Shown: positions 1-7,776 of the stretch, piece by piece
How the letters are laid out: each line of letters opens with the position of its first letter
How positions within the stretch are numbered: the first letter of the stretch is position 1
Assembly: GCA_902591775.1 (NCBI GenBank)
Contig: CACJBW010000005.1
Span: 1 to 58,010 of the forward strand
Length of the DNA: 58,010 nt
Origin: an uncultured Pelagibacteraceae bacterium
GTDB lineage: Bacteria > Pseudomonadota > Alphaproteobacteria > Pelagibacterales > Pelagibacteraceae
Direction of reading: 5' to 3'
Made by a program: the position numbers and the translations under genes
Notes under the pieces: generated by a model
Seen by the model: only the letters and a program-made list of their open reading frames with translations
What the model was told of the DNA's origin: nothing
Databases searched by the model: none

Positions 1-1114
1 ACTTCATGAGGAGTTAACAAAAACATTTATTGATAAAAGAGCAAGTATTTTAGCTAGAGGTTTAAAACAAGATATAGTTTTTGAAACTGAGATTGTTAAT
101 GATGAAGAAGTAATGATTAATGAACAGTATATTGGACGTTTAAAAGGTCTAAGATTAGAGTTAGACTTAAAAGTTGATACATTAGATGCTGATGTAAAAT
201 CACTTAAAAAAGCAGCAAGACAAAACGTTATGCCAGAAATTATAAAGAGAATAACTCAGATAATTGATACTGGTTTGATTGAACTAAAAGATGATTTTAA
301 AATATATTGGAACAACAATCAAATAGCTAAATTAATTCCTGGTTCAGATTATTTAAATCCTCAAATTCAATTAATTATTGATGAAATGATTGAGAATAAT
401 GAAAAATCAAGACTAAATTCTTATTTACAGAAATGGATCAATGAAAAAATTGAAACAGAGTTAAAAAGTCTAATAGATTTAAAAAATGTTAAAGATAATA
501 ATTCAGAAATAAGAGCTTTGGCATATCATCTTTATGAAAGTAATGGAGTTGTTAAAAGAGATGAGGTTTTAAATTATTTAAAAAGACTTAAACAAGATGA
601 AAGGAAAAAATTGAGAAATCTAGGTGTAAAATTCGGAAGATATCATGTTTTTTTATTTAAATTATTTAAACCAAGTTCGGTATCATTACGAATTCTTTTA
701 TGGAAAAACTACAATGAGAAAAATTTTGATTTTACGCCTCCAACTTTTGGATTAAACTTTTTAGAGGAAAAAAAAATGTTAAATAAAAATTTAATGCTCC
801 TATGTGGTTTTGAAAAATTTGAAAATTTATATGTTAGAATAGATATTTTAGAGAGGTTATTTTTAATGATTTTTAACACTAAATCAGAAGATAAAATTAA
901 AGAGATCAAGTTAATTCCTGAAATGTTGAATTTGTTAGGTTGTAATAAAGAAAATTTTGTGAAATTAATTAAAAAAATGAATTACAAAACTTACGAGAAA
1001 GATAATAATCTTCACTTTAAATATATACCATCAAAAAAAGTAATTAGAAAAGATATAAAGAAGAATATTAATGACAATCCATTTAACGTGCTTTCACAAC
1101 TTAACTTGAAATAA
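1..1114 (+). CDS. SUV3-like superfamily II helicase, C-terminal part (5' end outside window)
   Basis: The reading frame is open from base 2 to the stop at 1114, so the start and the helicase motor lie upstream of the window. The visible part (about 370 residues) matches the C-terminal region of the large helicase that alphaproteobacteria carry next to fdxA and carD. It begins with a segment around LHEELTKTFIDKR and contains a stretch around GVKFGRYHVFLFKLFKPSS, which I recognise from that family. No Walker motifs fall inside the window, so the helicase call rests on C-terminal resemblance and context. The stop overlaps the next start by one base (TAATG), which suggests translational coupling with the TerB gene. 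The first internal ATG, at 113, is not the real start. Confidence 0.72.
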   Translation, partial: LHEELTKTFIDKRASILARGLKQDIVFETEIVNDEEVMINEQYIGRLKGLRLELDLKVDTLDADVKSLKKAARQNVMPEIIKRITQIIDTGLIELKDDFKIYWNNNQIAKLIPGSDYLNPQIQLIIDEMIENNEKSRLNSYLQKWINEKIETELKSLIDLKNVKDNNSEIRALAYHLYESNGVVKRDEVLNYLKRLKQDERKKLRNLGVKFGRYHVFLFKLFKPSSVSLRILLWKNYNEKNFDFTPPTFGLNFLEEKKMLNKNLMLLCGFEKFENLYVRIDILERLFLMIFNTKSEDKIKEIKLIPEMLNLLGCNKENFVKLIKKMNYKTYEKDNNLHFKYIPSKKVIRKDIKKNINDNPFNVLSQLNLK

Positions 1115-1539
1115 TGTTCAATATTTTTAAAAAAAAAGAAGCTGAAAAAGAAAGTAATCACCCATCAATAATTGCAGTAGCTTGTTTATTAATTCATTCA
1201 GCAAGTATTGACGAGAATTATACAGATAAAGAAAAAAAAATTATTAAAGATGCAATTATTGAAATGGGAGGTGAGACCGAAAATATTGATAAAATTATGA
1301 AAGATGCAGAAGAAAAAGAAAAAGACTCCAATCAAATACTTGATTTTACTAGAGAGATTAAAAATATTAATGAAGAAGACAAAAGAATCATAATAGAGGC
1401 ATTATGGGATATTATATACTCAGATGAAGATGCGGATATGTATGAAACGAACTTAATGAGAAGATTATCTGGTTTGCTTTATCTAGATCCGAAAGTAGTT
1501 GGAGATATAAAAGAGAAGGTTCGACAAAAAAAAATATGA
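1114..1539 (+). CDS. TerB-like (tellurite resistance protein B family) protein
   Basis: A 141-residue acidic, all-helical protein of the TerB/COG4103 type. It has a helix around [18 protein letters not shown] with the acidic DENYTDKE metal-binding-like stretch, and a second repeat around [19 protein letters not shown], followed by the [10 protein letters not shown] segment typical of the family. No signal peptide or membrane segment is seen. TerB-like proteins are thought to bind divalent metals, but the function of stand-alone copies is unknown. The start overlaps the helicase stop by one base and the end overlaps fdxA by four bases (ATGA), so it is part of one operon. In many alphaproteobacteria a small S4 RNA-binding protein occupies this position. 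Confidence 0.75.
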   Translation: MFNIFKKKEAEKESNHPSIIAVACLLIHSASIDENYTDKEKKIIKDAIIEMGGETENIDKIMKDAEEKEKDSNQILDFTREIKNINEEDKRIIIEALWDIIYSDEDADMYETNLMRRLSGLLYLDPKVVGDIKEKVRQKKI

Positions 1540-1865
1540 CATATTTAGTAAATGATAAATGCATCAAATGTAAATTGATGGATTGTGTTGAAGTATGTCC
1601 AGTAGATTGCTTTTATGAAGGTAAGAATATGCTTGTAATTAAACCCGATGAGTGTATAGATTGTGGCGTTTGCGAGCCAGAATGTCCAGTGGACGCCATA
1701 ATATCTGATAACGAAGATAATGATGGTAAATGGTTAGAAGTTAATAAAAAATATGCAGATTTGTGGCCAAATATTAGTGAAAAAAAAGATCCACCTACGG
1801 ATCATGAACAATTTAAAGATGTAAAAGATAAATATGAAAAATATTTTAAAGAAAATCTTGAATAA
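1536..1865 (+). CDS. fdxA: Seven-iron ferredoxin FdxA
   Basis: A 109-residue ferredoxin of the Azotobacter FdI type, carrying one [3Fe-4S] and one [4Fe-4S] cluster for low-potential electron transfer in the cytoplasm. Cysteines lie at 9, 12, 17, 21, 25, 40, 43, 46 and 50. By family knowledge C9, C17 and C50 hold the 3Fe cluster, and C21, C40, C43 and C46 the 4Fe cluster. The signature stretches [14 protein letters not shown] and [12 protein letters not shown] are plain. The start overlaps the TerB stop (ATGA) and has AGAAGG about a dozen bases upstream. The fdxA-carD pair is conserved in alphaproteobacteria. The electron partner is not evident here. Confidence 0.95.
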   Translation: MTYLVNDKCIKCKLMDCVEVCPVDCFYEGKNMLVIKPDECIDCGVCEPECPVDAIISDNEDNDGKWLEVNKKYADLWPNISEKKDPPTDHEQFKDVKDKYEKYFKENLE

Positions 1866-2688
1866 TAAAAAAACAAAAACAAAAGTCCCAAAAAAAACTA
1901 AGCCTGTAAAAAAAGAAGTTAAACAAAAAAAAATTTCCAAAGTAGCTAAAGTAAAAAAAGTAATTAAAGTAACTAAAGTTAAAAAAGTAATTAAAGAAGT
2001 AAAAAAAAAGAAAGTAATCAAAGATACAAAAAAAAAAGACAAAATTGAAACAAAAACTGATCCACTAAGAATTCCTAAAAATAATGAGCAAAAACCTGAA
2101 ATCAAAAAAGTAAAAAAACAAGACACTGAAAAAAGACTATTTAAGATTAAAGATTATGTTGTTTATCCAAAACACGGTGTAGGTCAAATTATGGAAACAA
2201 AAAAAATTAATATTGGTGGTATTGATGTTGAAACATATATTCTTAAATTTGAAAAAGATAAAGCAAATGGGATGGTTCCAGTAAATAAACAATCTCATTT
2301 AAGACCACTAGCAACAATTAATCAGATAAATAAATGTGTAAGTATCTTAAAAAGTAAACCAAAAATAAAACGATCGATGTGGAGTAGGAGAGCTCAGGAA
2401 TATGAAGCTAAAATATCTTCTGGCAAAATTTATGAGTTAGCTGAGGTAGTGAGAGATCTAAATAAAGGGGATGATATTATGATTGATCAATCCTACAGTG
2501 AAAGGCAATTATTTGAAAAAGCTTACGAAAGATTGTTAACAGAATTCCAGATTGTAATGGGTTCAAGTTTAGAAGATGCTCAAAAAAAGCTAGATAAAGC
2601 TTTAAAAAGAAATTTAGAAAAACAGATGCAAAAAATTGATGAAAAATCAGTGGGTGAAAAACCACTAAATCAGGAAATTACAGAGTAA
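1834..2688 (+). CDS. carD: CarD-family RNA polymerase-binding regulator with lysine-rich N-terminal tail
   Basis: CarD proteins bind the RNA polymerase beta subunit and stabilise open promoter complexes, notably at rRNA promoters. The CarD domain runs from about residue 101 to 265, starting at [19 protein letters not shown]. Residues 1-100 are a low-complexity tail of about half lysine with repeated VKKVIK units, and are not part of the usual family length (about 170). The ATG at 1834 lies inside fdxA and overlaps it by 32 bases. An in-frame TTG at 1858 would reduce the overlap to 8 bases and only shorten the tail, so the exact start is open. The extra tail suggests nonspecific nucleic-acid contact (inference). 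Confidence 0.88.
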   Translation: MKNILKKILNNKKTKTKVPKKTKPVKKEVKQKKISKVAKVKKVIKVTKVKKVIKEVKKKKVIKDTKKKDKIETKTDPLRIPKNNEQKPEIKKVKKQDTEKRLFKIKDYVVYPKHGVGQIMETKKINIGGIDVETYILKFEKDKANGMVPVNKQSHLRPLATINQINKCVSILKSKPKIKRSMWSRRAQEYEAKISSGKIYELAEVVRDLNKGDDIMIDQSYSERQLFEKAYERLLTEFQIVMGSSLEDAQKKLDKALKRNLEKQMQKIDEKSVGEKPLNQEITE

Positions 2689-2693
2689 AAAAA

Positions 2694-2726
2694 AACGCTC
2701 CTCACGCAAGCGCCATGAGAAGCGTT
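2694..2726 (-). terminator. Intrinsic terminator of the lysine-rich micro-gene
   Basis: AACGCT at 2694-2699 pairs with AGCGTT at 2721-2726, and CTCA pairs with TGAG after one mismatch. Read on the minus strand, the hairpin is followed by an uninterrupted U run (A tract 2687-2695 on the plus strand). It lies 22 bases after the micro-gene stop. On the plus strand no T run follows, so it acts best for minus-strand transcripts. Confidence 0.8.
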
Positions 2727-2748
2727 ATCAATTAAAAAGAATACTAAA

Positions 2749-2832
2749 CTATCTTCTTTTTTTCTTCTTAGCTTTTTTCTTAGCTTTTTTCTTAGTTTTC
2801 TTTTTAGCAGCTTTCTTTTTTCTTTTAGCCAT
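2749..2832 (-). CDS. 27-residue lysine-rich (histone-tail-like) micro-protein
   Basis: A 27-codon gene starting ATG at 2832 and ending TAG at 2749. The product begins MAKRKKKAAKKKTKKK and consists only of K, R, A, T and the initial M. About two thirds of it is lysine, close in composition to H1-like histone tails. It is supported as a gene by a GGAG ribosome site five to ten bases before the ATG, a TTGACA promoter, a leader hairpin and its own terminator. I infer a nucleic-acid-binding role (nucleoid or RNA) from charge alone. It could also be a ribosome-associated peptide. No family name is claimed. Confidence 0.72.
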   Translation of the reverse strand: MAKRKKKAAKKKTKKKAKKKAKKKKRR

Positions 2833-2853
2833 CTTTAGCTCCCTTTTTTTATA

Positions 2854-2874
2854 AACGAATCTTTATGATTCGTT
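2854..2874 (-). promoter_or_regulatory. 5' leader stem-loop of the lysine-rich micro-gene
   Basis: AACGAATC at 2854-2861 and GATTCGTT at 2867-2874 form a perfect 8-bp stem with a 5-base loop. From the predicted -10 box the transcript would start at about 2877, so the hairpin would sit at the very 5' end. There it could protect the mRNA. It is followed directly by an A-rich stretch and the GGGAGC ribosome site. Confidence 0.55.
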
Positions 2875-2883
2875 AATAACTAA

Positions 2884-2912
2884 TTTTTATTTTTTTTGAA
2901 TAGTTATGTCAA
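2884..2912 (-). promoter_or_regulatory. Sigma-70-type promoter of the lysine-rich micro-gene
   Basis: On the minus strand a perfect -35 box TTGACA (2912-2907) is separated by exactly 17 bases from TAAAAA (2889-2884), a moderate -10 box. The rest of 2833-3024 is A/T-rich spacer with nothing else I can name. Confidence 0.55.
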
Positions 2913-3024
2913 ACATATAATTTTTTAATAAAAATTAAAAAATAAAATTATTTTTTAATTTTTTTTGTTAACTGAAAAAAGTTAAATAAATCGCTATTAA
3001 TAAAGTGTTTTTTAAAAAAAATTT

Positions 3025-4725
3025 TTAATAAAGTTTTTCAAATTCACTTTTATATTTCTGAACAATTTTATATCTTTTCAGTTTTAAAGTTGGTGTTAAC
3101 ATTCCATTTTCGATTGAAAATTTTTCATTAATAATAAAAAATTTTTTTATATTTTCTATTCTTGAAAGATTTTTATTAATATTTTCTATTTCTTTTTGTA
3201 TTTGATCATTGCTTGTACCGATATTATCTTCGGAAAGAACTAATAAGGCAACTAAATAGGGTTTATTATCTCCATAAACAACTGATTGGTCAATAAGTTT
3301 CGAATTTGACAATTCATTTTCTATTTTAACTGGAGATATATTGTCTCCACCTGGTGTAATTAAAATATCCTTTTTTCTATCAGTAATTTTTAGATAACCA
3401 TTCTCAAAAATTCCAATATCTCCAGTATGCAACCAGCCATCCTTTAAAACTTTTTTAGTTTCTTCATCATTATTCCAATAACCCAACATCACATTCTCAC
3501 CCTTAACTAAAATTTCTCCGTCTGAAGCTATTTTTACCTCATTACCTTTAAAAGGTGGTCCTACAGTTTCAACCCTTATATCGTCAATTGGGTTACAACT
3601 TACAACTGGAGAGGTCTCGGTTAATCCATAACCCTGCAAGGTGGGTAAGCCTATCGCATTTAAAAAAATACCAACTTCTTTATCAAGTGCTCCACCGCCT
3701 GAAACGAATGTTTTAAGCTCACCACCAAATTGACTTTTGATTTTTTTTCTCACAATTTTTTCTAAAATACTATCGGTTAATTTTTCTAAAATTGTCAAAG
3801 ATTGTTTATTTATTTTTTTGGTTCCTAGTTCTAACATTTTTAATATTAAACTTTTCTTTAAACCTTTTGTTTTATTGAAACTTGCATTAATTTTTTGAAA
3901 AAGATTTTGATAAAACCTAGGTACCGCAGTCATTAATTGAGGTTTACAATCATTCATATTTTTAATTAATTTTTCAATACTCTCCGCATAGAATATTTTT
4001 GCTCCAACACTTATTTGAACAAATTGAACAGTGTGTTCATAAGAATGTGATAGAGGCAACCAAGTTAAAAACCTGGTCTGATCTGATAACAAAGGTTTTA
4101 ATATATCGAGCGCACCATCACAATTATTTAAAATACCACCATGACTTAAAATTACACCTTTTGGGTTACCTTGAGTTCCTGAGGTATAAATAATACAAGC
4201 AGGATCGTTTCTTTTAATTGATAAATCTGGAACGTTTAAATCTTGATAGTCTAAATTAGCAAATAATTTATTAACATTTATATAATAGTCAGTATCTACA
4301 TCTAATTCTTCAAAAGAAAAAACTTTATTTATAAAACTCTTTTTTTTTATAATATCTTTTACTTTTCTATATTGTTCTTGATTAGAAACAAAGATTATTT
4401 TTGGATTACAATTTTCAATTATGTATTCATAATCTTTCTCAGCATAAGTTGTATAAGCTGGAACAGTTATTGCTTCAGATAACATTACTGAAAGGTCAGT
4501 TATAAACCATTCAGGTCTATTTTCAGATATTAACAAACATCTATCACCTTTGTTTGTATATTTTTTAATTTCTGAAGAAAGTTTTTTAATTGAATGGAAT
4601 GTTTTTTCCCACGTAAAATAATTACTATTATCTTTTAAGGATGTTAAAAGAATATTGTCTTTTTTTTGTTTTTTATAATTAATAAAAAAGAGATCAACTA
4701 AATTATCTATATTTTGTGTACTCAT
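3025..4725 (-). CDS. fadD: Long-chain acyl-CoA synthetase (AMP-forming)
   Basis: A 566-residue adenylate-forming ligase that activates fatty acids to acyl-CoA with ATP in two steps. The AMP/ATP-binding loop YTSGTQGNPKG is at about 180-190. A second core motif, GYGLTETSP, lies near 365, and GWLHTGDIG near 430 holds the conserved TGD. The C-terminal subdomain starts at DRKKDILITPGGDNISP. The length and motif set fit the COG1022 (FAA1-like) group better than short-chain ligases. The ATG lies only 7 bases after the 3' CCA of tRNA-Leu, with no Shine-Dalgarno. The two are probably cotranscribed and the message left nearly leaderless after tRNA processing (inference). Substrate chain length cannot be read from the sequence. 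Confidence 0.9.
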   Translation of the reverse strand: MSTQNIDNLVDLFFINYKKQKKDNILLTSLKDNSNYFTWEKTFHSIKKLSSEIKKYTNKGDRCLLISENRPEWFITDLSVMLSEAITVPAYTTYAEKDYEYIIENCNPKIIFVSNQEQYRKVKDIIKKKSFINKVFSFEELDVDTDYYINVNKLFANLDYQDLNVPDLSIKRNDPACIIYTSGTQGNPKGVILSHGGILNNCDGALDILKPLLSDQTRFLTWLPLSHSYEHTVQFVQISVGAKIFYAESIEKLIKNMNDCKPQLMTAVPRFYQNLFQKINASFNKTKGLKKSLILKMLELGTKKINKQSLTILEKLTDSILEKIVRKKIKSQFGGELKTFVSGGGALDKEVGIFLNAIGLPTLQGYGLTETSPVVSCNPIDDIRVETVGPPFKGNEVKIASDGEILVKGENVMLGYWNNDEETKKVLKDGWLHTGDIGIFENGYLKITDRKKDILITPGGDNISPVKIENELSNSKLIDQSVVYGDNKPYLVALLVLSEDNIGTSNDQIQKEIENINKNLSRIENIKKFFIINEKFSIENGMLTPTLKLKRYKIVQKYKSEFEKLY

Positions 4726-4732
4726 AAATTTA

Positions 4733-4819
4733 TGGTGGGCAAAGAGAGAATCGAACTCTCACAGTATTGCTACTATTGGATTTTGAGTCCAACGCGTCTA
4801 CCAGTTCCGCCATTCGCCC
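4733..4819 (-). tRNA. tRNA-Leu (anticodon CAA)
   Basis: An 87-base class II tRNA on the minus strand. The acceptor stem GGGCGAA pairs with TTTGCCC (one G-U). The anticodon stem TTGGA/TCCAA carries loop CTCAAAA, giving anticodon CAA, which reads UUG. A long variable arm follows, and the T arm has the GTTCGATTC loop. The 3' CCA is encoded, with discriminator A. It stands directly upstream of the acyl-CoA ligase gene. Confidence 0.96.
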
Positions 4820-4876
4820 AAACCTTTGCATATTTTAACCAATAGTATTAAATCATTTATTGTATTAAAAGAAAAT

Positions 4877-5485
4877 ATGTTTAAAGAGCTGTACAATAAA
4901 ACTATTAAACTAGCAGGTCATAAAAGATCTAAATCTATTTTGGGATTTATATCTTTTATTGAAAGTTTTATATTCCCAATTCCTCCTGATGTTTTGATAA
5001 TTCCTATGACAATAGCTCGAAAACATGAATGGATTAGAATTGCAATGATAGCAACCATAGGATCTGTTTTGGGAGCTTGCTTGGGGTATTTTATAGGATA
5101 TGTCTTCTTCAATGAAATTGGGCTAAAAATTTTTGATATATATGGTGTTGATAACGCTTCATTTTTAAAAGATAAAGTTTCTTCTGAAGGTGGTGTTATA
5201 GCCTGGATAACTCTCTTAGCAATTGCTGGATTTTCACCAGTGCCTTTTAAGTTACTTACAATCACAAGCGGTTTTATAAACTTTAATATTTTGTATTTTA
5301 TTATCATTTCTCTTTTAACAAGAGGTTCACGTTTTTTTTTAATAGCATTTTTAGTTGGAAACTTCGGACCTACAATAAAAAAGATAATTGAAAAAAAGCT
5401 TCTAAAATTCTCTATTTTTTTATCAATTTTTCTGATCATTTTTGCATATGCAATTTATATATTTTTAAATAATTTTATTGATTAA
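4877..5485 (+). CDS. yqaA: YqaA-type DedA/VTT-domain membrane protein
   Basis: An integral membrane protein of about 202 residues in the DedA/SNARE-associated (VTT) superfamily. The re-entrant signature FIESFIFPIPPD lies near the N terminus, a glycine-rich segment GSVLGACLGYFIGY follows, and the C terminus is hydrophobic. The proline-rich IPPDVLIIPM is typical of the YqaA subgroup. DedA proteins are linked to undecaprenyl-phosphate or lipid flipping and membrane homeostasis; the YqaA substrate is unknown. I chose ATG 4877 over 4826, because 4826 is only 7 bases from the divergent tRNA and family members begin close to MFKELY. dsbB follows after two bases. Confidence 0.82.
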   Translation: MFKELYNKTIKLAGHKRSKSILGFISFIESFIFPIPPDVLIIPMTIARKHEWIRIAMIATIGSVLGACLGYFIGYVFFNEIGLKIFDIYGVDNASFLKDKVSSEGGVIAWITLLAIAGFSPVPFKLLTITSGFINFNILYFIIISLLTRGSRFFLIAFLVGNFGPTIKKIIEKKLLKFSIFLSIFLIIFAYAIYIFLNNFID

Positions 5486-5487
5486 GT

Positions 5488-5967
5488 ATGATCGTATTTC
5501 CTAATAGAAAAAATTTTTATTTAATTATTTTATTAATCTCGTTAGTTTCAATAATTTCAGCTTTATATATTGAATATATACTTAATTATGAGCCATGTAA
5601 GTTATGTATCTATCAAAGATTACCCTACATAGCTGCAGTATTAGTAAGTTTTATTGGATATTATTATTCTGCTAATGATAAAATTTTAATAATTACAATC
5701 ATGATATTTGCTATAAGTTCTATAATTTCTGGCTATCATTTTGGAATTGAAAACAATTTAATTAAAGAAATTTCTAGTTGCACCAATAATTCCCTAGATA
5801 TATCAAATAAGTCAAAATTATTGGATAGTCTTAGTAAAAGTATGCCAGTAGACTGCAAAGATGCTACTTTTAAAATCCTAGGATTTTCACTAGCGGCAAT
5901 AAATACAATTTTATCAATTTTAATTGTTATTTTTTCTATTAGAACATTAACCTATGAAAAAAACTAA
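5488..5967 (+). CDS. dsbB: Disulfide bond formation protein B
   Basis: A 159-residue, four-helix inner-membrane protein that reoxidises periplasmic DsbA and passes electrons to quinone. The first redox pair is CKLC (C37, C40), followed by the conserved YQR that contacts ubiquinone. A second periplasmic pair is at C98 and C123. Hydrophobic segments lie at about 11-30, 47-61, 66-82 and 130-152. It follows yqaA after two bases and overlaps coq7 by 14 bases, so the three genes read as one operon. No DsbA gene is in the window. Confidence 0.9.
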   Translation: MIVFPNRKNFYLIILLISLVSIISALYIEYILNYEPCKLCIYQRLPYIAAVLVSFIGYYYSANDKILIITIMIFAISSIISGYHFGIENNLIKEISSCTNNSLDISNKSKLLDSLSKSMPVDCKDATFKILGFSLAAINTILSILIVIFSIRTLTYEKN

Positions 5968-6487
5968 TAAAAAAAAATTAGAGGAATTCATAAGAGTAGA
6001 TCATGCTGGAGAAAGGGGTGCAATTAAAATTTATGAAGGTCAACTGCTTGCTTTAAATACCTTAATTAAAAATGATGATTTGAAAAAAAAAATCAGCGAA
6101 ATGAAAAGACACGAGGAGGAACATTCGAATTTTTTTGAAAATGAAATAGAAAAAAGGAATATAAAACCAACAAAATTTCTACCTTTATGGGATTTACTTG
6201 GATTGGGTCTTGGATTTGGCTCAACAATACTTGGGAAAAAAGCTGCAATGTTATGTACAGCTTCTGTTGAAGAAGTAATTGATGAGCATTATAAAAGTCA
6301 AATTAATCAAATAGAGTTGGATGAAAAGAATTTAAAAGAAAAAATAATAAAATTTAGACAAGACGAATTGGACCATAAAGATATAGCTTACGAGGAAGGA
6401 GCGACAAAAAAAGGTCCTTATTCAATTATGGATAAGATCATTAAAACAGGTTCTAGGATTGCTATAAAAATATCTGAAAAAATTTAG
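5954..6487 (+). CDS. coq7: Demethoxyubiquinone hydroxylase Coq7
   Basis: A 177-residue di-iron monooxygenase that performs the C6 hydroxylation late in ubiquinone synthesis. The carboxylate/histidine ligands are visible: the first E in RVDHAGERGAI, the EEEH cluster in KRHEEEHSNFF, the EEVIDEHY helix, and the ELDH motif in RQDELDHKDIAYEEGA. The length is typical for the bacterial form. The gene overlaps dsbB by 14 bases. Its stop TAG abuts the stop of the convergent HNH gene with no spacer. Coq7-type hydroxylases are common in alphaproteobacteria, where they replace UbiF. Confidence 0.95.
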   Translation: MKKTNKKKLEEFIRVDHAGERGAIKIYEGQLLALNTLIKNDDLKKKISEMKRHEEEHSNFFENEIEKRNIKPTKFLPLWDLLGLGLGFGSTILGKKAAMLCTASVEEVIDEHYKSQINQIELDEKNLKEKIIKFRQDELDHKDIAYEEGATKKGPYSIMDKIIKTGSRIAIKISEKI

Positions 6488-7048
6488 CTACGGCTCAAGT
6501 TCAACATCCCAATACAAATAGTCCATCCAACTTTTATGTAAAAAGTTTGGTGGGAAATTCTTACCATTTTTGTGAAGATCTTCTGTTGTAGGTTGAAAAG
6601 GCCATTGGTTTAATGTCATACCTGAATTCTTTATTAGTCTTCCTCCCTTTTTAACATTACAAGATGAACAGGCTGTTACAACATTATCCCAATCTGTTTT
6701 TCCACCTTTTGATCTTGGCAATAGATGATCAAATGTAAGTTCATTTTTACTTCCACAATATTGGCAGCTAAACTTATCTCTTAAAAATACATTAAACCTA
6801 GTAAAGTTAGGATTAGATTGAGGTCTAATGTATGATTTAAGCGCAATTACACTTGGAAGTTTCATACTAAACGAAGGACTTCTGATTTGTCTATCATAAT
6901 AACTAACAATAGAAACTCTATCCAAGAAAACAGATTTAATTGAATCCTGCCAACTCCATAATGAAAGTGGATAATAACTTAAAGGTCTATAATCTGCATT
7001 TAAAACTAATGCAGGACATTTTTCTAAAGAAATACTTTGATCAGACAT
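6488..7048 (-). CDS. HNH endonuclease family protein
   Basis: About 186 residues. The N-terminal part, beginning ALVLNADYRPLSYYPLSLW, is characteristic of a conserved proteobacterial HNH protein. The C-terminal nuclease fold has a zinc knuckle CQYC, the catalytic stretch ELTFDHLLPRSKGG, then DWDNVVTACSSCNVKKGG. The function is unknown; conservation in housekeeping positions suggests repair or RNA/DNA processing rather than restriction. ATG codons also occur at 7057 and 7072. I prefer 7048 because relatives begin a few residues before ALVLNAD, but the start is uncertain. The gene ends back to back with coq7. Confidence 0.88.
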   Translation of the reverse strand: MSDQSISLEKCPALVLNADYRPLSYYPLSLWSWQDSIKSVFLDRVSIVSYYDRQIRSPSFSMKLPSVIALKSYIRPQSNPNFTRFNVFLRDKFSCQYCGSKNELTFDHLLPRSKGGKTDWDNVVTACSSCNVKKGGRLIKNSGMTLNQWPFQPTTEDLHKNGKNFPPNFLHKSWMDYLYWDVELEP

Positions 7049-7119
7049 CTCAATCATACATAAAACATACATTAAATATATTTTTTATCAACACATCTAA
7101 TTTTTATATTAAATATTTA

Positions 7120-7776
7120 TTAACTTATTAATTTTTTTTTAATAAAGTTTAATGCCGCACTTGATGCTTCCATAGGTATATTGTGATCACAGTTTTTTAT
7201 CATTAAGGTTTCAATTTTAATTTTATTTCTGATAAAAAAGTCTTTCGCTTCAAGTAAATTGTTTGGAGAGACGATTGGATCATTTTCACCATGTATCATT
7301 AAAATGTTAGTTTTATTTTTAATTCTTGAGGAAAGGTCTTTCATATTTATAATTCTTCCAGAAAACCCTACAATACAATTAAATTCTTTTTCTGATGTTA
7401 AACCAACATTTAATGACATCATGCAACCTTGACTGAAACCAGAAACACAAATTTGCGAATATTCTAAATTAAAATAATTACTTACTTCTAAAATATAACT
7501 ATTTAGAACATTTTCTGCCTTTTTTGATTCTTCAAGAGTATATTCTGAATCTTCATTATTTAAATCAAACCATTGAAACCCTGTAGGATTTATGCTGCAT
7601 ACTTCATGTGCGTCAGGACATAAAAAAACTGTATTTTTTAAAAATCTTTTCCAGTTTAAAGTTAACATGCTGATGTCTTTACCGTCACCCCCATATCCAT
7701 GAAGTAAAATTATTGCACTTTTAATTTCTTCATTATTCACTGGTTTTATTATTGTTGTATTTAATGAAAATTTCAT
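7120..7776 (-). CDS. Phospholipase/carboxylesterase family hydrolase
   Basis: A 218-residue alpha/beta hydrolase. It has an oxyanion-side HGYGGDG (26-32), nucleophile elbow GFSQG with Ser115, an acid in HGENDP near 170 and a histidine in CDHNIP near 202. This is the acyl-protein-thioesterase/carboxylesterase family (COG0400). The ATG at 7776 overlaps the tlpA stop as ATGA, so it is preferred to the longer start at 7794. No signal peptide is seen, so it is cytoplasmic. The substrate is unknown; short-chain esters or acylated proteins are possible from family knowledge. Confidence 0.85.
   Translation of the reverse strand: MKFSLNTTIIKPVNNEEIKSAIILLHGYGGDGKDISMLTLNWKRFLKNTVFLCPDAHEVCSINPTGFQWFDLNNEDSEYTLEESKKAENVLNSYILEVSNYFNLEYSQICVSGFSQGCMMSLNVGLTSEKEFNCIVGFSGRIINMKDLSSRIKNKTNILMIHGENDPIVSPNNLLEAKDFFIRNKIKIETLMIKNCDHNIPMEASSAALNFIKKKLIS

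Noticed and set aside
1918..2050. Tandem DNA repeat in the carD tail region
   Set aside because: The periodicity comes from the repeated lysine/valine codons of the tail; units are imperfect and it is not an independent repeat element.
4918..5439. Long antisense frame across yqaA (173 codons)
   Set aside because: It mirrors a well-supported membrane-protein gene and has no recognisable motif; it is a shadow frame of low-stop A/T-rich sequence.
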